Positions 7,532 through 16,340 of a stretch of 64,000 nt of DNA are shown one piece after another (position 1 is the stretch's first letter; every line of letters begins with the position of its first letter). A program made the position numbers and the translations under genes. This DNA comes from Actinomyces sp. oral taxon 897 (GTDB lineage Bacteria > Actinomycetota > Actinomycetes > Actinomycetales > Actinomycetaceae). The notes beneath the pieces are model-generated. The model was not told the DNA's origin. It made no database searches and saw nothing but the letters and a program-made list of their open reading frames with translations. The DNA lies in assembly GCF_002999235.1 (NCBI RefSeq), contig NZ_CP027236.1, positions 434,001 to 498,000 of the forward strand, given 5' to 3'.

Positions 7532-8437
7532 ATGACGGCTCCTGCCACACCTCCCTCCCGTTCCTTCGGCTCCGTCGGCGTGGCCATGGTCACGCCCTTT
7601 ACCCCAGAGGGCGTCATCGACATCCGTGCCGCCCAGGAGCTCGCCGTCTCCCTGGTGGACGACGGCGCCGACCTCATCCTCCTGGCGGGAACCACCGGCG
7701 AGGCCCCCACCACCCACCTGCCGGAGAAGCAGGCCCTCATCCGTGAGGTCAAGGACGCCCTGGAAGGACGCGCCCTGCTCATGGCCGGGGCCGGGAGCAA
7801 CGACACCGCCCACGCCGTGCGCATTGGCGTGGGCTCCCAGGCGGCCGGGGCCCAGGCCCTGCTCATTAACGCCCCGTACTACAACCGCCCCAGCCAGGAG
7901 GGCGTCTACCGGCACATTATGGCCGTGGTCGAGGCCACCGACCTGCCTGTCATGATCTACGACATCCCCGGCCGCACCGGCGTGCGTATTGAGGACGGCA
8001 CCCTGGCCCGCCTGGCCGAGCACCCCCGTGTCCTGGCCGTCAAGGACGCCACCGGCGACGTCGAGCAGGGCTTCTGCCGTATGGAGGCCACCGGCCTGGA
8101 GTACTACTCCGGGGACGACGGGCTCAACTTCGCCTGGCTCGCCCACGGCGCCTCCGGCATGGTCTCCGTGGTGGCCCACGCCGACGCCCACTCCTGGCGC
8201 CAGATGGTCACCGAGGTCGACGCCGGGGACCTCGCCGGGGCCCGCGCCGTCGCCCAGCGCATGCGTCCGCTGGTGCGCGCCATGATGGGCGGGGGACAGG
8301 GCGCCGTCATGGCCAAGGAGGCCCTCCTCCTCCAGGGGCGCATCCCCTCGGCCGCCCTGCGCCTGCCCCTGGTGCGTGCCAGCCAGACGGAGGTCGAGGC
8401 CCTGCGCACCACCCTCGCTACCTGCGGGCTGCTCTGA
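7532..8437 (+). CDS. dapA: 4-hydroxy-tetrahydrodipicolinate synthase
   Basis: 301 residues, the normal family length. It condenses pyruvate with aspartate semialdehyde at the branch point to diaminopimelate and lysine, in the cytosol. Visible motifs are the pyruvate-binding GTTGE (LLAGTTGEAPTT), YYNRP with the catalytic-triad Tyr, the PGRTG strand, and the Schiff-base lysine in VLAVKDATGD. A (beta/alpha)8 barrel covers the whole protein, with the usual helical C-terminus. No other lysine-pathway gene is adjacent, so it is not part of a dap operon here. The upstream SatD-like pair is in the same direction with only nine bases between, so dapA may share its transcript. Confidence 0.95.
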   Translation: MTAPATPPSRSFGSVGVAMVTPFTPEGVIDIRAAQELAVSLVDDGADLILLAGTTGEAPTTHLPEKQALIREVKDALEGRALLMAGAGSNDTAHAVRIGVGSQAAGAQALLINAPYYNRPSQEGVYRHIMAVVEATDLPVMIYDIPGRTGVRIEDGTLARLAEHPRVLAVKDATGDVEQGFCRMEATGLEYYSGDDGLNFAWLAHGASGMVSVVAHADAHSWRQMVTEVDAGDLAGARAVAQRMRPLVRAMMGGGQGAVMAKEALLLQGRIPSAALRLPLVRASQTEVEALRTTLATCGLL

Positions 8438-8555
8438 GGCGGTACCTGGGGAGGGTAGTCGACCACAGGGCCTACACCTGACTGGGCCTAAGGGATGCCC
8501 TCCGCTCCTTCTTATGGAGGAAGAGAACCTCTCTGCCACCTCGTAACCTGCTGGT

Positions 8556-9857
8556 GTGCCAGCTCTGAACCTACGTATCTCCGCCCCCGACCACCAAGAA
8601 GGGCCGGACCTGGGCCCCGGCGACCTGCTGGGGCCCCGTGCCCTGGACTGGCGGTCCCGCCTGCGCTGCCTGGCGCTGGGCAACACCTGCCTGATACCGC
8701 TCAGCGACCTCGTCCTGACCGGCGTGTGCCTGCTCGCCACCGGCGTCGAGGCCCTGGTGCTCAGCGACCCCCGCCCGGCCGGCCTGGCCCTGCTGGCCGT
8801 CCACCTCCTCATGACCCTCGTCCAGCCGCTGAGGCACGTCCGCCAGCGCACCTGCCTGGTCCTGACCTACGCGGGACTCGCCCTGAGCGCCCTCCTGGCC
8901 TGGGCCGGCCCGGTGGGCCTCCTGGGGCTGAGCCCCCTGGTGGTGACCGCGGCCACCAGCCTGCACACGATCACCCGCTGGGATCCGGACCACCGGTGGG
9001 CGGTGGGCGCCCTCCTCCTGGCCGTAGCCGGGTCCGTGGCCAACCCGGCCCTCCTGGCACGCCTGGACTCACCCGCCCTGGCCCGCGACATGGCCTGGCT
9101 GCTGCCCCTCACGGTGGCCTGCGCGGTCGCGGTCGTCGTCACCTACCTCCAGGCAGCCTCCCGCCGGGACGCCCTGGAGCAGCGCCAGCAGGGCCTCTGC
9201 TGGCTCGCCGCGCAGGCCACCGTGGCCGAGCGCCTGGACCTGGCCCGTGAGGCGCACAACGTCATCGGCCACCGCCTGACCGCCATTAGGCTCCAGGCCG
9301 CCAGCGGGTCCATGATGACGGACCCGGAGAGGCTGCGCACCGCCATGAGCACGATCCAGGACGTCGCGGACACGACCCTGGTGTCCGTCCACGAGGTGGT
9401 CGCGCTCCTGCAGGCCGACAGGTCACCGGTGCCCGGCCGCTACGCCCCCACGGGGGACGTCACCGTCGTCCCGGACCTCCTGAGCCACTGGGGGGCCGAG
9501 CCTGACGACACGCCGTCGGGCGCCGCCGTGCCCGACGCCGCCACCCTGGCCACCTGGAACACCACCTGGACGCTCCTGCAGCGCCTGGCCCTCGTCCGCG
9601 TCCTCAACGAGGCCCTGGCCGACGCCTCCCGCGGCTCCACCCCGCGGGTGAGCCTGTACGTGCGTGACGGCTGGTGCAGGCTGTCGGTCACCGACGCCCT
9701 GCCGCCGCGGCGCCGGTCCGAGGAGCGTGGGACCGGCCTGGTCGGCCTGGGGGAGCGGCTGAGGATGGCCGGGGGGTTCTTTGAGACCGGACCCGTCGAG
9801 CTGCCTGACGGCACCCCGGGGTCCCGGCTCTCCCTCGCCTTCCCGGTGGCCGGATAG
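8556..9857 (+). CDS. Orphan NarL-type sensor histidine kinase
   Basis: 433 residues. Five or six membrane helices occupy about residues 45-198 and form the sensor. The dimerisation/phosphoacceptor segment of the HisKA_3 type is ERLDLAREAHNVIGHRLTAI with His234; the residue after the histidine is Asn235, where most relatives have Asp. The ATPase part shows an N-box (LNEALADA, Asn351), a D-box (VTDALPP, Asp380) and a G-box (GTGLVGLGERL, about 392-402). No response regulator gene lies next to it; its downstream neighbour is convergent. The signal and partner are unknown. The GTG start is the first in frame after the AT-richer leader. Confidence 0.85.
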   Translation: MPALNLRISAPDHQEGPDLGPGDLLGPRALDWRSRLRCLALGNTCLIPLSDLVLTGVCLLATGVEALVLSDPRPAGLALLAVHLLMTLVQPLRHVRQRTCLVLTYAGLALSALLAWAGPVGLLGLSPLVVTAATSLHTITRWDPDHRWAVGALLLAVAGSVANPALLARLDSPALARDMAWLLPLTVACAVAVVVTYLQAASRRDALEQRQQGLCWLAAQATVAERLDLAREAHNVIGHRLTAIRLQAASGSMMTDPERLRTAMSTIQDVADTTLVSVHEVVALLQADRSPVPGRYAPTGDVTVVPDLLSHWGAEPDDTPSGAAVPDAATLATWNTTWTLLQRLALVRVLNEALADASRGSTPRVSLYVRDGWCRLSVTDALPPRRRSEERGTGLVGLGERLRMAGGFFETGPVELPDGTPGSRLSLAFPVAG

Positions 9858-9961
9858 CCCCGGTGCCAGTGCCAGCCGGGTGGGCCGGGTGGGCTACTGG
9901 CCCCACGCCCGCGCCCGGTGGGTGGCTGCCGGCCCAGCGCTGGGCGGTCCGGACCGGCGCA

Positions 9962-9986
9962 GGCGCCCGGCCCGGTGCCGGGCGCC
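9962..9986. terminator. Bidirectional hairpin between convergent genes
   Basis: GGCGCCCGGC and GCCGGGCGCC form a perfect 10-bp stem with a 5-base loop, between the ends of the histidine kinase and the acyl-CoA ligase genes. No T-run on either side. Position and symmetry suit a shared terminator. Confidence 0.55.
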
Positions 9987-9991
9987 CCGGC

Positions 9992-11758
9992 TCAGTCCGT
10001 CTGCCCGTCGCGGCGCGCGACCTCCTGGCGTACCAGGCGGCGCATGACCTTGCCAATGGGGCTGCGGGGCAGCTCCTGAAGGATCTCCAGGCGGCGGGGC
10101 AGGGCGTAGCGGGGCAGCGTGCGCCCGGCGTGCTCACGCAGCTCCTCCAGGGTCAGGGTGGCCCCGGGCGCCAGGACCACGCCCGCCACCACCGTCTCAC
10201 CCACCGCCCCGGCGGGCAGGCCCACCACGGCCACGTCGGCCACCTGCTCCATGTCCCGGACCGCGGCCTCCACCTGGGAGGGGTAGACGTTGAAGCCCCC
10301 GGTGAGGATGAGCTCACGGTGGCGGTCGGCCATCCACAGGAAGGAGTCCTCCCGGCGCACCATGTCACCGGTGCGCAGCCAGCCGCCGGGCAGCATGACG
10401 GCGGCGGTGGCCTGCGGATCCTGCCAGTAGCCGGCGAACACCTGCGGGCCGCGCACGAGCAGCTCACCGGGCGTGCCGTCGGCCACCTCCCGGTCCGGGT
10501 CGGGGTCGTCGGGGTCCACCACGCGCACGTCGGTGGAGGCGAAGGGCAGCCCGAGCGAGCCCATGCGGCGGCTGGGCCCCATGGGGGTGCCGCTGACGAT
10601 CGGGCTGGTCTCGGTCATGCCGTAGCCCTCGACGAAGAAGCCGCCGGTGTCCTCCTCCCACATGCGCCCGACCTGCTGGGGCATGGGGGCGGCGCCGCAC
10701 ACCCCGAAACGCAGGGAGCGCAGGGACACCCCCTCCTGGCGGGCGCGGGTGAGGATCCGCTCGAACATGACCGGCACCCCCACGAAGAAGGTGTAGGGGC
10801 GCCGCCGCTGGCCGGCCAGGACCTGGGAGACGTCGAAGGAGGGGAACATCACCTGCGTGGCCGCCTTCTGCACGGCGCAGAACAGGTTGAAGGTCAGGCC
10901 GAAGGCGTGGAAGAAGGGCAGGAGCGCCAGGAAGACCTCGCCCCCCTCGTGGAGCATCGGCACCCAGGCGATCGCCTGGTTCGCGTTGGCCCGCAGGTTG
11001 CGGTGGGTGAGCATGGCGGCCTTGGGGGTGCCGGTGGTGCCGCCGGTGTACAGCAGGACGGCGACGTCGTCAGCCTGGGGCAGCGGGGCCGAGGCCGTCA
11101 CCGGGGCGTGCCTGGCGACCTCGCGGTCCCAGGAGCGTACGGTGGCGGGCAGGGCGGCGGCCTTGAACGCGGAACGCTGCCGGCGGGCCCGGTCCACGGG
11201 CAGGCGCAGGGCGGCGCGCAGGTGCGGGGGCATGGCGGCGGACAGGTCCACGGTGAGGACCGTGCGCTCCGCCGTCGGGTCGCCCAGTGCGGCCAGGGCC
11301 TCGAACCCCTTCTCCCAGGCCACCAGGACCCGGGCCTGGTGGCTCTCCAGCTGGGCTCGCAGCTCCTCGGCCGGGGCCAGGGGGTTGTGCTCGGCCACCA
11401 CCGCCCCCAGGCGCAGGGCCCCGTAGACGGCGACGACGTGCTGGGGGCAGTTGGGCATGAGGAGGGCCACCCGGTCCCCCCAGCGCACGCCCGCCTCCCA
11501 CAGCAGCCCCGCGGCCCGCAGGCTGGCCTCCCGCAGCTCGGCGTAGGTCAGGGTGGCGCCCAGGAAGTCTAGGGCCACCCGCTGGGGGTAGAAGGCGGCG
11601 GCCGTGTCCAGCAGCTCGGTGAGCGGGGTGTCGGGTACCTCGATGAGCGCCGGGATCCCCATCTGGTAGTGGGGCCGGTGGTAGGCGGCCGCGTCCTGCC
11701 TCGCCGGGGTGTCCTCTGGCAGGGGGCGACTGGGGGAGGTGGTCACGGTCTCCCTCAC
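9992..11758 (-). CDS. Long-chain fatty-acyl-CoA ligase (AMP-binding), copy 1
   Basis: 588 residues. ATP-dependent activation of a fatty acid to its CoA thioester through an acyl-adenylate. The ANL-superfamily motifs are clear: P-loop YTGGTTGTPK with the TGGTTG signature, LPFFHAFG, the adenine-binding EGYGMTETSP, the hinge GWLRTGD, GGFNVYPSQVE and the catalytic lysine in PRSPIGKVMRR near the C-terminus. The GTG start overlaps the stop of the upstream ligase (GTGA). An internal GTG four codons later has a better ribosome-binding site (GAGGGAG) and may be the true start. It is a close paralogue of the upstream gene, so the pair arose by duplication; different chain-length preferences are likely but not readable. 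Confidence 0.9.
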   Translation of the reverse strand: MRETVTTSPSRPLPEDTPARQDAAAYHRPHYQMGIPALIEVPDTPLTELLDTAAAFYPQRVALDFLGATLTYAELREASLRAAGLLWEAGVRWGDRVALLMPNCPQHVVAVYGALRLGAVVAEHNPLAPAEELRAQLESHQARVLVAWEKGFEALAALGDPTAERTVLTVDLSAAMPPHLRAALRLPVDRARRQRSAFKAAALPATVRSWDREVARHAPVTASAPLPQADDVAVLLYTGGTTGTPKAAMLTHRNLRANANQAIAWVPMLHEGGEVFLALLPFFHAFGLTFNLFCAVQKAATQVMFPSFDVSQVLAGQRRRPYTFFVGVPVMFERILTRARQEGVSLRSLRFGVCGAAPMPQQVGRMWEEDTGGFFVEGYGMTETSPIVSGTPMGPSRRMGSLGLPFASTDVRVVDPDDPDPDREVADGTPGELLVRGPQVFAGYWQDPQATAAVMLPGGWLRTGDMVRREDSFLWMADRHRELILTGGFNVYPSQVEAAVRDMEQVADVAVVGLPAGAVGETVVAGVVLAPGATLTLEELREHAGRTLPRYALPRRLEILQELPRSPIGKVMRRLVRQEVARRDGQTD

Positions 11759-13482
11759 TTCCTGGCGTCCCGGCGCAGGACCTCCTCGCGCACCAGGCGG
11801 CGCATGACCTTGCCGATGGCGCTGCGGGGCAGCTCCTCGAGGATCTCCAGGCGGCGGGGCAGCGCGTAGTGCGCCAGGGTCCGCTCCGCCCAGGCCCGCA
11901 CCTGGTCCAGGGTGACGGTCTGGCCCTCGGCGGGCACCACGGCGGCGACGACCTGCTCGTTGCCGGCCTGCCCGGGCAGGCCCACCACGGCCACGTCGGC
12001 CACCTGCGGCATGGAGCGCACCGCGGCCTCCACCTCAGTGGGGTAGACGTTGAACCCGCCCGACAGGATGAGCTCCTTGCGGCGGTCGGCCATGACGTAG
12101 AAGTCGTCCTCCTCCTGGCGGGCCAGGTCCCCGGTGCGCAGCCAGCCGCCGGGCAGCAGGACCGCCTCGGTCTCCTCAAGGTCCCCCCAGTAGCCGGTGA
12201 ACACCTGCGGGCCGTGGGCGAGGATCTCACCCACCTCGCCGCGCTCCACCTCCCGCTGCGGGTCCTCGGGGTCCACCAGGCGCACCTGGGTGGAGGGGAA
12301 GGGCACGCCCAGCGCCCCCGGGCGGCGCTCGGGGGAGATGGGGTTGCCCAGGATAATGGGGGAGGCCTCGGTCATGCCGTAGCCCTCGATAATGACCCCG
12401 CCGGTGGCCTCCTCCCAGGCCGCCGCCACCGCGGCCGGTGTGGCCGCCGCCCCGCAGACCGCGATCTTGCAGGAGGACAGGTCCGCGCCCGTGGCCCTGG
12501 CGCGCGAGGCGATACGGTCGAACATGACCGGCACCCCGGGGAAGAAGGTCGCCGGACGCCGCTTCCAGGCGGCCAGGACCATGTCCGCCCCGAACTTGGG
12601 CAGGACCACCTGCGTGGCGGCCAGGCCCACCGCGCACAGCAGGGACAGGGACAGGCCGAAGGCGTGGAAGAAGGGCAGCACCGCGTAGAAGGTCTCCTGG
12701 CCCACCTGGGTGGTCTGGGAGGCCCAGGCCAGGCTCATCTCCGCGTTGGCCCGCAGGTTGAGGTGGGTCAGGCACACCGCCTTGGGGGTGCCGGTGGTCC
12801 CCCCGGTGTGCAGCAGGGCGGCGGCGTCGTCCACCTCCGGCAGGGGGTGGTCGGGGGCCAGGGGCTCGCAGAGGGCCGCCAGGTCGTCCCAGGAGCGCAC
12901 GGACTGGGGCACCGGGGCCCGCAGCTCCCGGCGCCGGGTACGGGCCGCGGCCACGGGCAGGCGCAGGGCCAGGCGGCTGCGCAGCGGCAGGCCCCGGGAC
13001 AGGTCCACCGACAGCACCGTCATCCCCTCCAGGCCCGCGGCCTCCAGGGAGCCGGCGGTGGACACCAGGTGGGCGACGGACTTCTCCCAGGCGATGAGGA
13101 CCGTGCCGCGGTGGATCCTGATCTGCTCGCGGATCTGGGCCGCCGGGGCCAGGGGGTTGTGCTCGGCCACAATGGCCCCGATACGCCAGGCGGCGTAGGC
13201 GATGACCACGTGCTGGGGGCAGTTGGGCAGGATGAGGCCGACGACGTCCCCCGCCCGCACGCCCAGGGAGCGCAGGGCCTCGGCCGCCCGGGCCACCTGC
13301 CCGCTCAGGGCGGCGTAGGTCGTGGTGGCTCCCATGAAGTCCAGGGCCACCCGCTCGGGGAAGCGCCTGGTGGCATCCTCCAGCATCTGGCTCAGGGGCT
13401 CGGTGACCGGCTCGATCACCGCGGGTACCCCCGGGGCGTAGTGCGGGCGCCCAGCCTCGCTGCGGGCCTCGTGCGTCGTCAT
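11755..13482 (-). CDS. Long-chain fatty-acyl-CoA ligase (AMP-binding), copy 2
   Basis: 575 residues. Same enzyme class and motif order as its downstream paralogue: HTGGTTGTPK (P-loop, with His where copy 1 has Tyr), LPFFHAFG, EGYGMTEASP, GWLRTGD, GGFNVYPTEVE and PRSAIGKVMRR with the catalytic lysine. ATG is preceded by AGGAAAGGG. First gene of the two-gene operon; a 14-bp palindromic element lies 60 bases upstream. Both ligases share an N-terminal HYxxGxPAxIE stretch absent from many acyl-CoA synthetases, which supports recent duplication. Likely role is fatty-acid uptake or membrane-lipid turnover at the inner membrane face. Confidence 0.9.
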   Translation of the reverse strand: MTTHEARSEAGRPHYAPGVPAVIEPVTEPLSQMLEDATRRFPERVALDFMGATTTYAALSGQVARAAEALRSLGVRAGDVVGLILPNCPQHVVIAYAAWRIGAIVAEHNPLAPAAQIREQIRIHRGTVLIAWEKSVAHLVSTAGSLEAAGLEGMTVLSVDLSRGLPLRSRLALRLPVAAARTRRRELRAPVPQSVRSWDDLAALCEPLAPDHPLPEVDDAAALLHTGGTTGTPKAVCLTHLNLRANAEMSLAWASQTTQVGQETFYAVLPFFHAFGLSLSLLCAVGLAATQVVLPKFGADMVLAAWKRRPATFFPGVPVMFDRIASRARATGADLSSCKIAVCGAAATPAAVAAAWEEATGGVIIEGYGMTEASPIILGNPISPERRPGALGVPFPSTQVRLVDPEDPQREVERGEVGEILAHGPQVFTGYWGDLEETEAVLLPGGWLRTGDLARQEEDDFYVMADRRKELILSGGFNVYPTEVEAAVRSMPQVADVAVVGLPGQAGNEQVVAAVVPAEGQTVTLDQVRAWAERTLAHYALPRRLEILEELPRSAIGKVMRRLVREEVLRRDARK

Positions 13483-13542
13483 CGCGTCCCTTTCCTGCGT
13501 GCCCGGTCGGGCGGCTGCACAGAGTTCCTACGCAACCGTAAC

Positions 13543-13556
13543 CTACGGTGCCGTAG
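13543..13556. promoter_or_regulatory. Palindromic candidate operator upstream of the acyl-CoA ligase operon
   Basis: CTACGG-TG-CCGTAG is a perfect 6-bp inverted repeat around two bases, about 60 bases before the first ligase gene. On the coding strand it reads CTACGGCACCGTAGGTTACGG, with a third TACGG half-site. The size and symmetry fit a TetR-type repressor site for lipid genes; no such regulator is encoded nearby. Confidence 0.45.
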
Positions 13557-13595
13557 CCCTGCCTCCTCGTGGGGCCCTGACCCCTGTCGGGGGCA

Positions 13596-16084
13596 TCACC
13601 CCGGCCTGCCGGGCGCGGCCCCAGGGGGCCGGGCGTCGGTCCGGGCACTCAGCCCCTGGGGCAGCGCCCGGCGGGAGACCACGTGGAGACGGCGTGTGGG
13701 GCGGGTCATGGCCACGTACAGGTCCCCGGGGCTCGTCCCGCCGATGACCGCCGGGTCCACCAGGACCACGACGTCGAACTCCAGGCCCTTGGAGGCCACC
13801 GGCCCCATGACCGCCAGGCGGGCGCGCAGCACGTCCCCCCCGGGGCCTCCATGGCGGCGGCCAGGGCCGGGTCCTGGGCCAGGAGCGAGGTCACCGGGCC
13901 GGGCTCCGGGGCGATGACGGCGATCCTGCCCCCGCCGGGGCCCGCCGCGGCGTCCATGGCGGCGCACTCGGCGCTCACGGCCCGACGCAGGGCGCGGGCC
14001 CAGGCGGCCTCCCCGGCCCCGTCGGCCGGCAGGGCGCTGAGGTCCTCCACCCTCAGGCAGTCGTCCAGATCCCGCACCGAGGACACCGGGTAGACCGGGG
14101 GGTGCCCCAGGGCCGTCACCGTGCGCTCCGCCACGGCCATAATGGTGGCCGGGGTGCGGTAGCACACCGTGAGGACCTCCTCACGCAGGGGGGTCGAGCC
14201 CCCGCGGGACCGCGGCCTGCGGGATCCTGGCCCCCGGGATCCCGCCCGCGCCTGCTCGTGCTCGTCCGGGCCCGCCGTCCCGAGCTCGGCGAGCGCCTGC
14301 GACCAGGAGGCCGGGGTGGTGGGGCCCGAGTACTGGGCCAGGTCGCCGACCACCGTCAGGGAGCGCACCGGGCAGCGTCGGGCCAGGGCCCGCCAGGCCA
14401 TGGCACCCAGCTCCTGGGCCTCGTCCACCACCACGTGCCCGTAGGTCCAGGTGCGTTCCGCCCTCGCCCGCTCCGCCAGGGTCGTCCGGGGCCCGGTGTC
14501 CTCCACCCGGTCGGCGAGCATCTGCGCGGTCACCATGCCCTGGCCCAGCTCCTGGGCCTCAATGGCCTGGGCCGCGTAGGAGAGCAGCTCCTGACGGCGT
14601 CGGGCCGTGTGCCGGGCCCGGGCGGCCTGGGCGTCCTCGCTGGGGCCCAGCAACTCGGACAGCTCGTCAATAAGGGGCACGTCGGCGGCGGTGAGCACCT
14701 GGTCCGGGTCGGCCCCGGGCTCACGGCGCAGCAGGTCGCGCTCGGCCTGGCTCAGCTCGGGGGCCAGGCGCTCCAGCAGGGCCGGGCGGGACCACAGGCG
14801 CTCCAGCAGGCCCACCGCCGTGGTCGGCATCCAGCACAGGTTGATCTCCCGGCGGGCGTCGCGTGCCGTACGGATGTCCTCCCGGATCCAGGCGCGCGTG
14901 TCCTTGTCTGAGGCGTCCTGGCCGGTGAGGCGGGCGTACTGGTCCGTGAGCCGCTCCAGGAGCCACAGGACGAAGGTCTCTCGCGCCAGGTTGTGGGGCC
15001 TGCCCGAGCGCCGCGCCCGGCCCACGGCCTCGGTGACCTCCTGCGGGGTCAGCCACAGGCTGGTGCCCTCCACCACGATCTCACGGGGCTGCGCCGGGAC
15101 CCGCTGGAGGGAGCGCACCGCCCGCCGCAGCACCCGCGCCCACAGGGCCCTGCCCTTGAGCTCGGCCACCGCGGGGCTCTCGGAGCCCCGGGCCCGCACG
15201 CCCGGCACCAGGTCCGCCAGGGTGGTGGAGACCACACCGTTCTCACCCAGGGAGGGCAGCACCTGCTCCACGTAGCGCAGGAAGGTCCGTGAGGGCCCCA
15301 CCAGCAGCACCCCGGAGCGCTCCAGACGTTCCCGCTCGGCGTAGAAGAGGTAGGCCACCCGGTGCAGGGCCACGGCGGTCTTGCCGGTGCCGGGCCCGCC
15401 CTGGACCACCAGGACGCCCCTGCCGTCACTGGTGACGACCCGGTCCTGCTCGGCCTGGATCGTGGCCACGATGTCGCCCATGCGCCCGTCGCGGGCCGCG
15501 GACATGGCCGCCAGGAGCGCGCCCTCGCCCTGGAGGCCCTGGACGCTGAGCCCGCCCCCGCCCGTCCCCAGCTCCGAGGCGTCCAGCAGCTCGTCCTCCA
15601 GCCCCACCACGACGCGGGCGCGGGAGTCAATGTGCCGGCGGCGTACCAGGCCCATCGGGTCCAGGGCGGTGCCCTGGTAGAAGGCCCGGGCCAGGGGGGC
15701 GCGCCAGTCCAGCACCACCTCGCGGCGGGAGGCGTCCTGCAGGCCGGTGCGTCCCACGTAGTGGCGCCCGCCGGAGCGGGTGTCCATCCGCCCGAAGACG
15801 AGCCTGTCCTCCACGCCCTCCAGGCAGGAGATAATGTCCGAGTAGTGCACGGCGTAGGCGTCCCGCTCCCCCCGGGACTGGTGGGTGCCGGCGGCCCCCG
15901 CGGCCTCGGTGGCGGCCAGGGCGGACCTGGCGGCGGCCAGCTGCCGGTCCAGCTCCCCGTAGGCGCGGTCCACCTGGGCCTGCTCGACGGCGATCTCCCG
16001 CTCCCGCAGTACCGCCGCCGCGTCGGCTCCGTCCCCGGCGGGGGGCTTGGCGTCCTGGGTACGCGCAGGCTTGGCAGACGTCAC
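13596..16084 (-). pseudogene. helD: HelD-type UvrD/Rep-like helicase, interrupted by a one-base shift
   Basis: In two frames it would give about 829 residues. HelD proteins are SF1 ATPases that remove stalled RNA polymerase from nucleic acid; some actinobacterial members protect against rifamycins. The N-terminal coiled coil (about residues 20-65) is followed by RDAYAVHYSDII and DWRAPLARAFY, then Walker A GGPGTGKTAVALHR (Lys235) and Walker B VVVDEAQEL (Asp554, Glu555). In a G7 run at 13835-13841 the frame changes. The upstream frame runs into a Trp/Ser/Arg-rich false tail ending at 13706. The -1 frame continues with VMGPVASKGLEFDVVVL and LYVAMTRPTRRLHVV (motifs Va and VI). A lost G, an assembly error or -1 slippage could explain this. 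GTG start with GAGG at 5-base spacing. Confidence 0.8.
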
Positions 16085-16135
16085 AGGGCCTCACAATCAT
16101 TGGGTCGGTGATCGGTTCCGGTGCCAACGAGTGCA

Positions 16136-16164
16136 TATATCACCCGGCGGCAGAGGGCAGTCCA
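16136..16164 (-). promoter_or_regulatory. Candidate promoter of the helD-like gene
   Basis: On the minus strand TGGACT and GATATA are 17 bp apart, about 50 bases before the GTG. This AT-richer stretch stands out in the divergent gap. No rifamycin-associated element (an inverted repeat with a GGGCTTGC arm) is visible. Confidence 0.4.
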
Positions 16165-16340
16165 TTATTCTCTGAGTGCCCCCGGTCGCGCCCCGGGCGG
16201 CCGACGCCCGTGGCGAACACGGACGGGGGCCGTCAGGAACACGGGGGCGGACCGCGACGTTGCAGGCTGGAGAACCAGGTCCGTGACTTGCGGACCCGAC
16301 GGCCTCACGGTCCATTCCCCGGCGCGAGAAGGAGGAAGAC

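Noticed and set aside
16085..16340. Rifamycin-associated element before the helD-like gene
   Set aside because: No inverted repeat with the expected GGGCTTGC-type arm; only a plausible ordinary promoter was seen.
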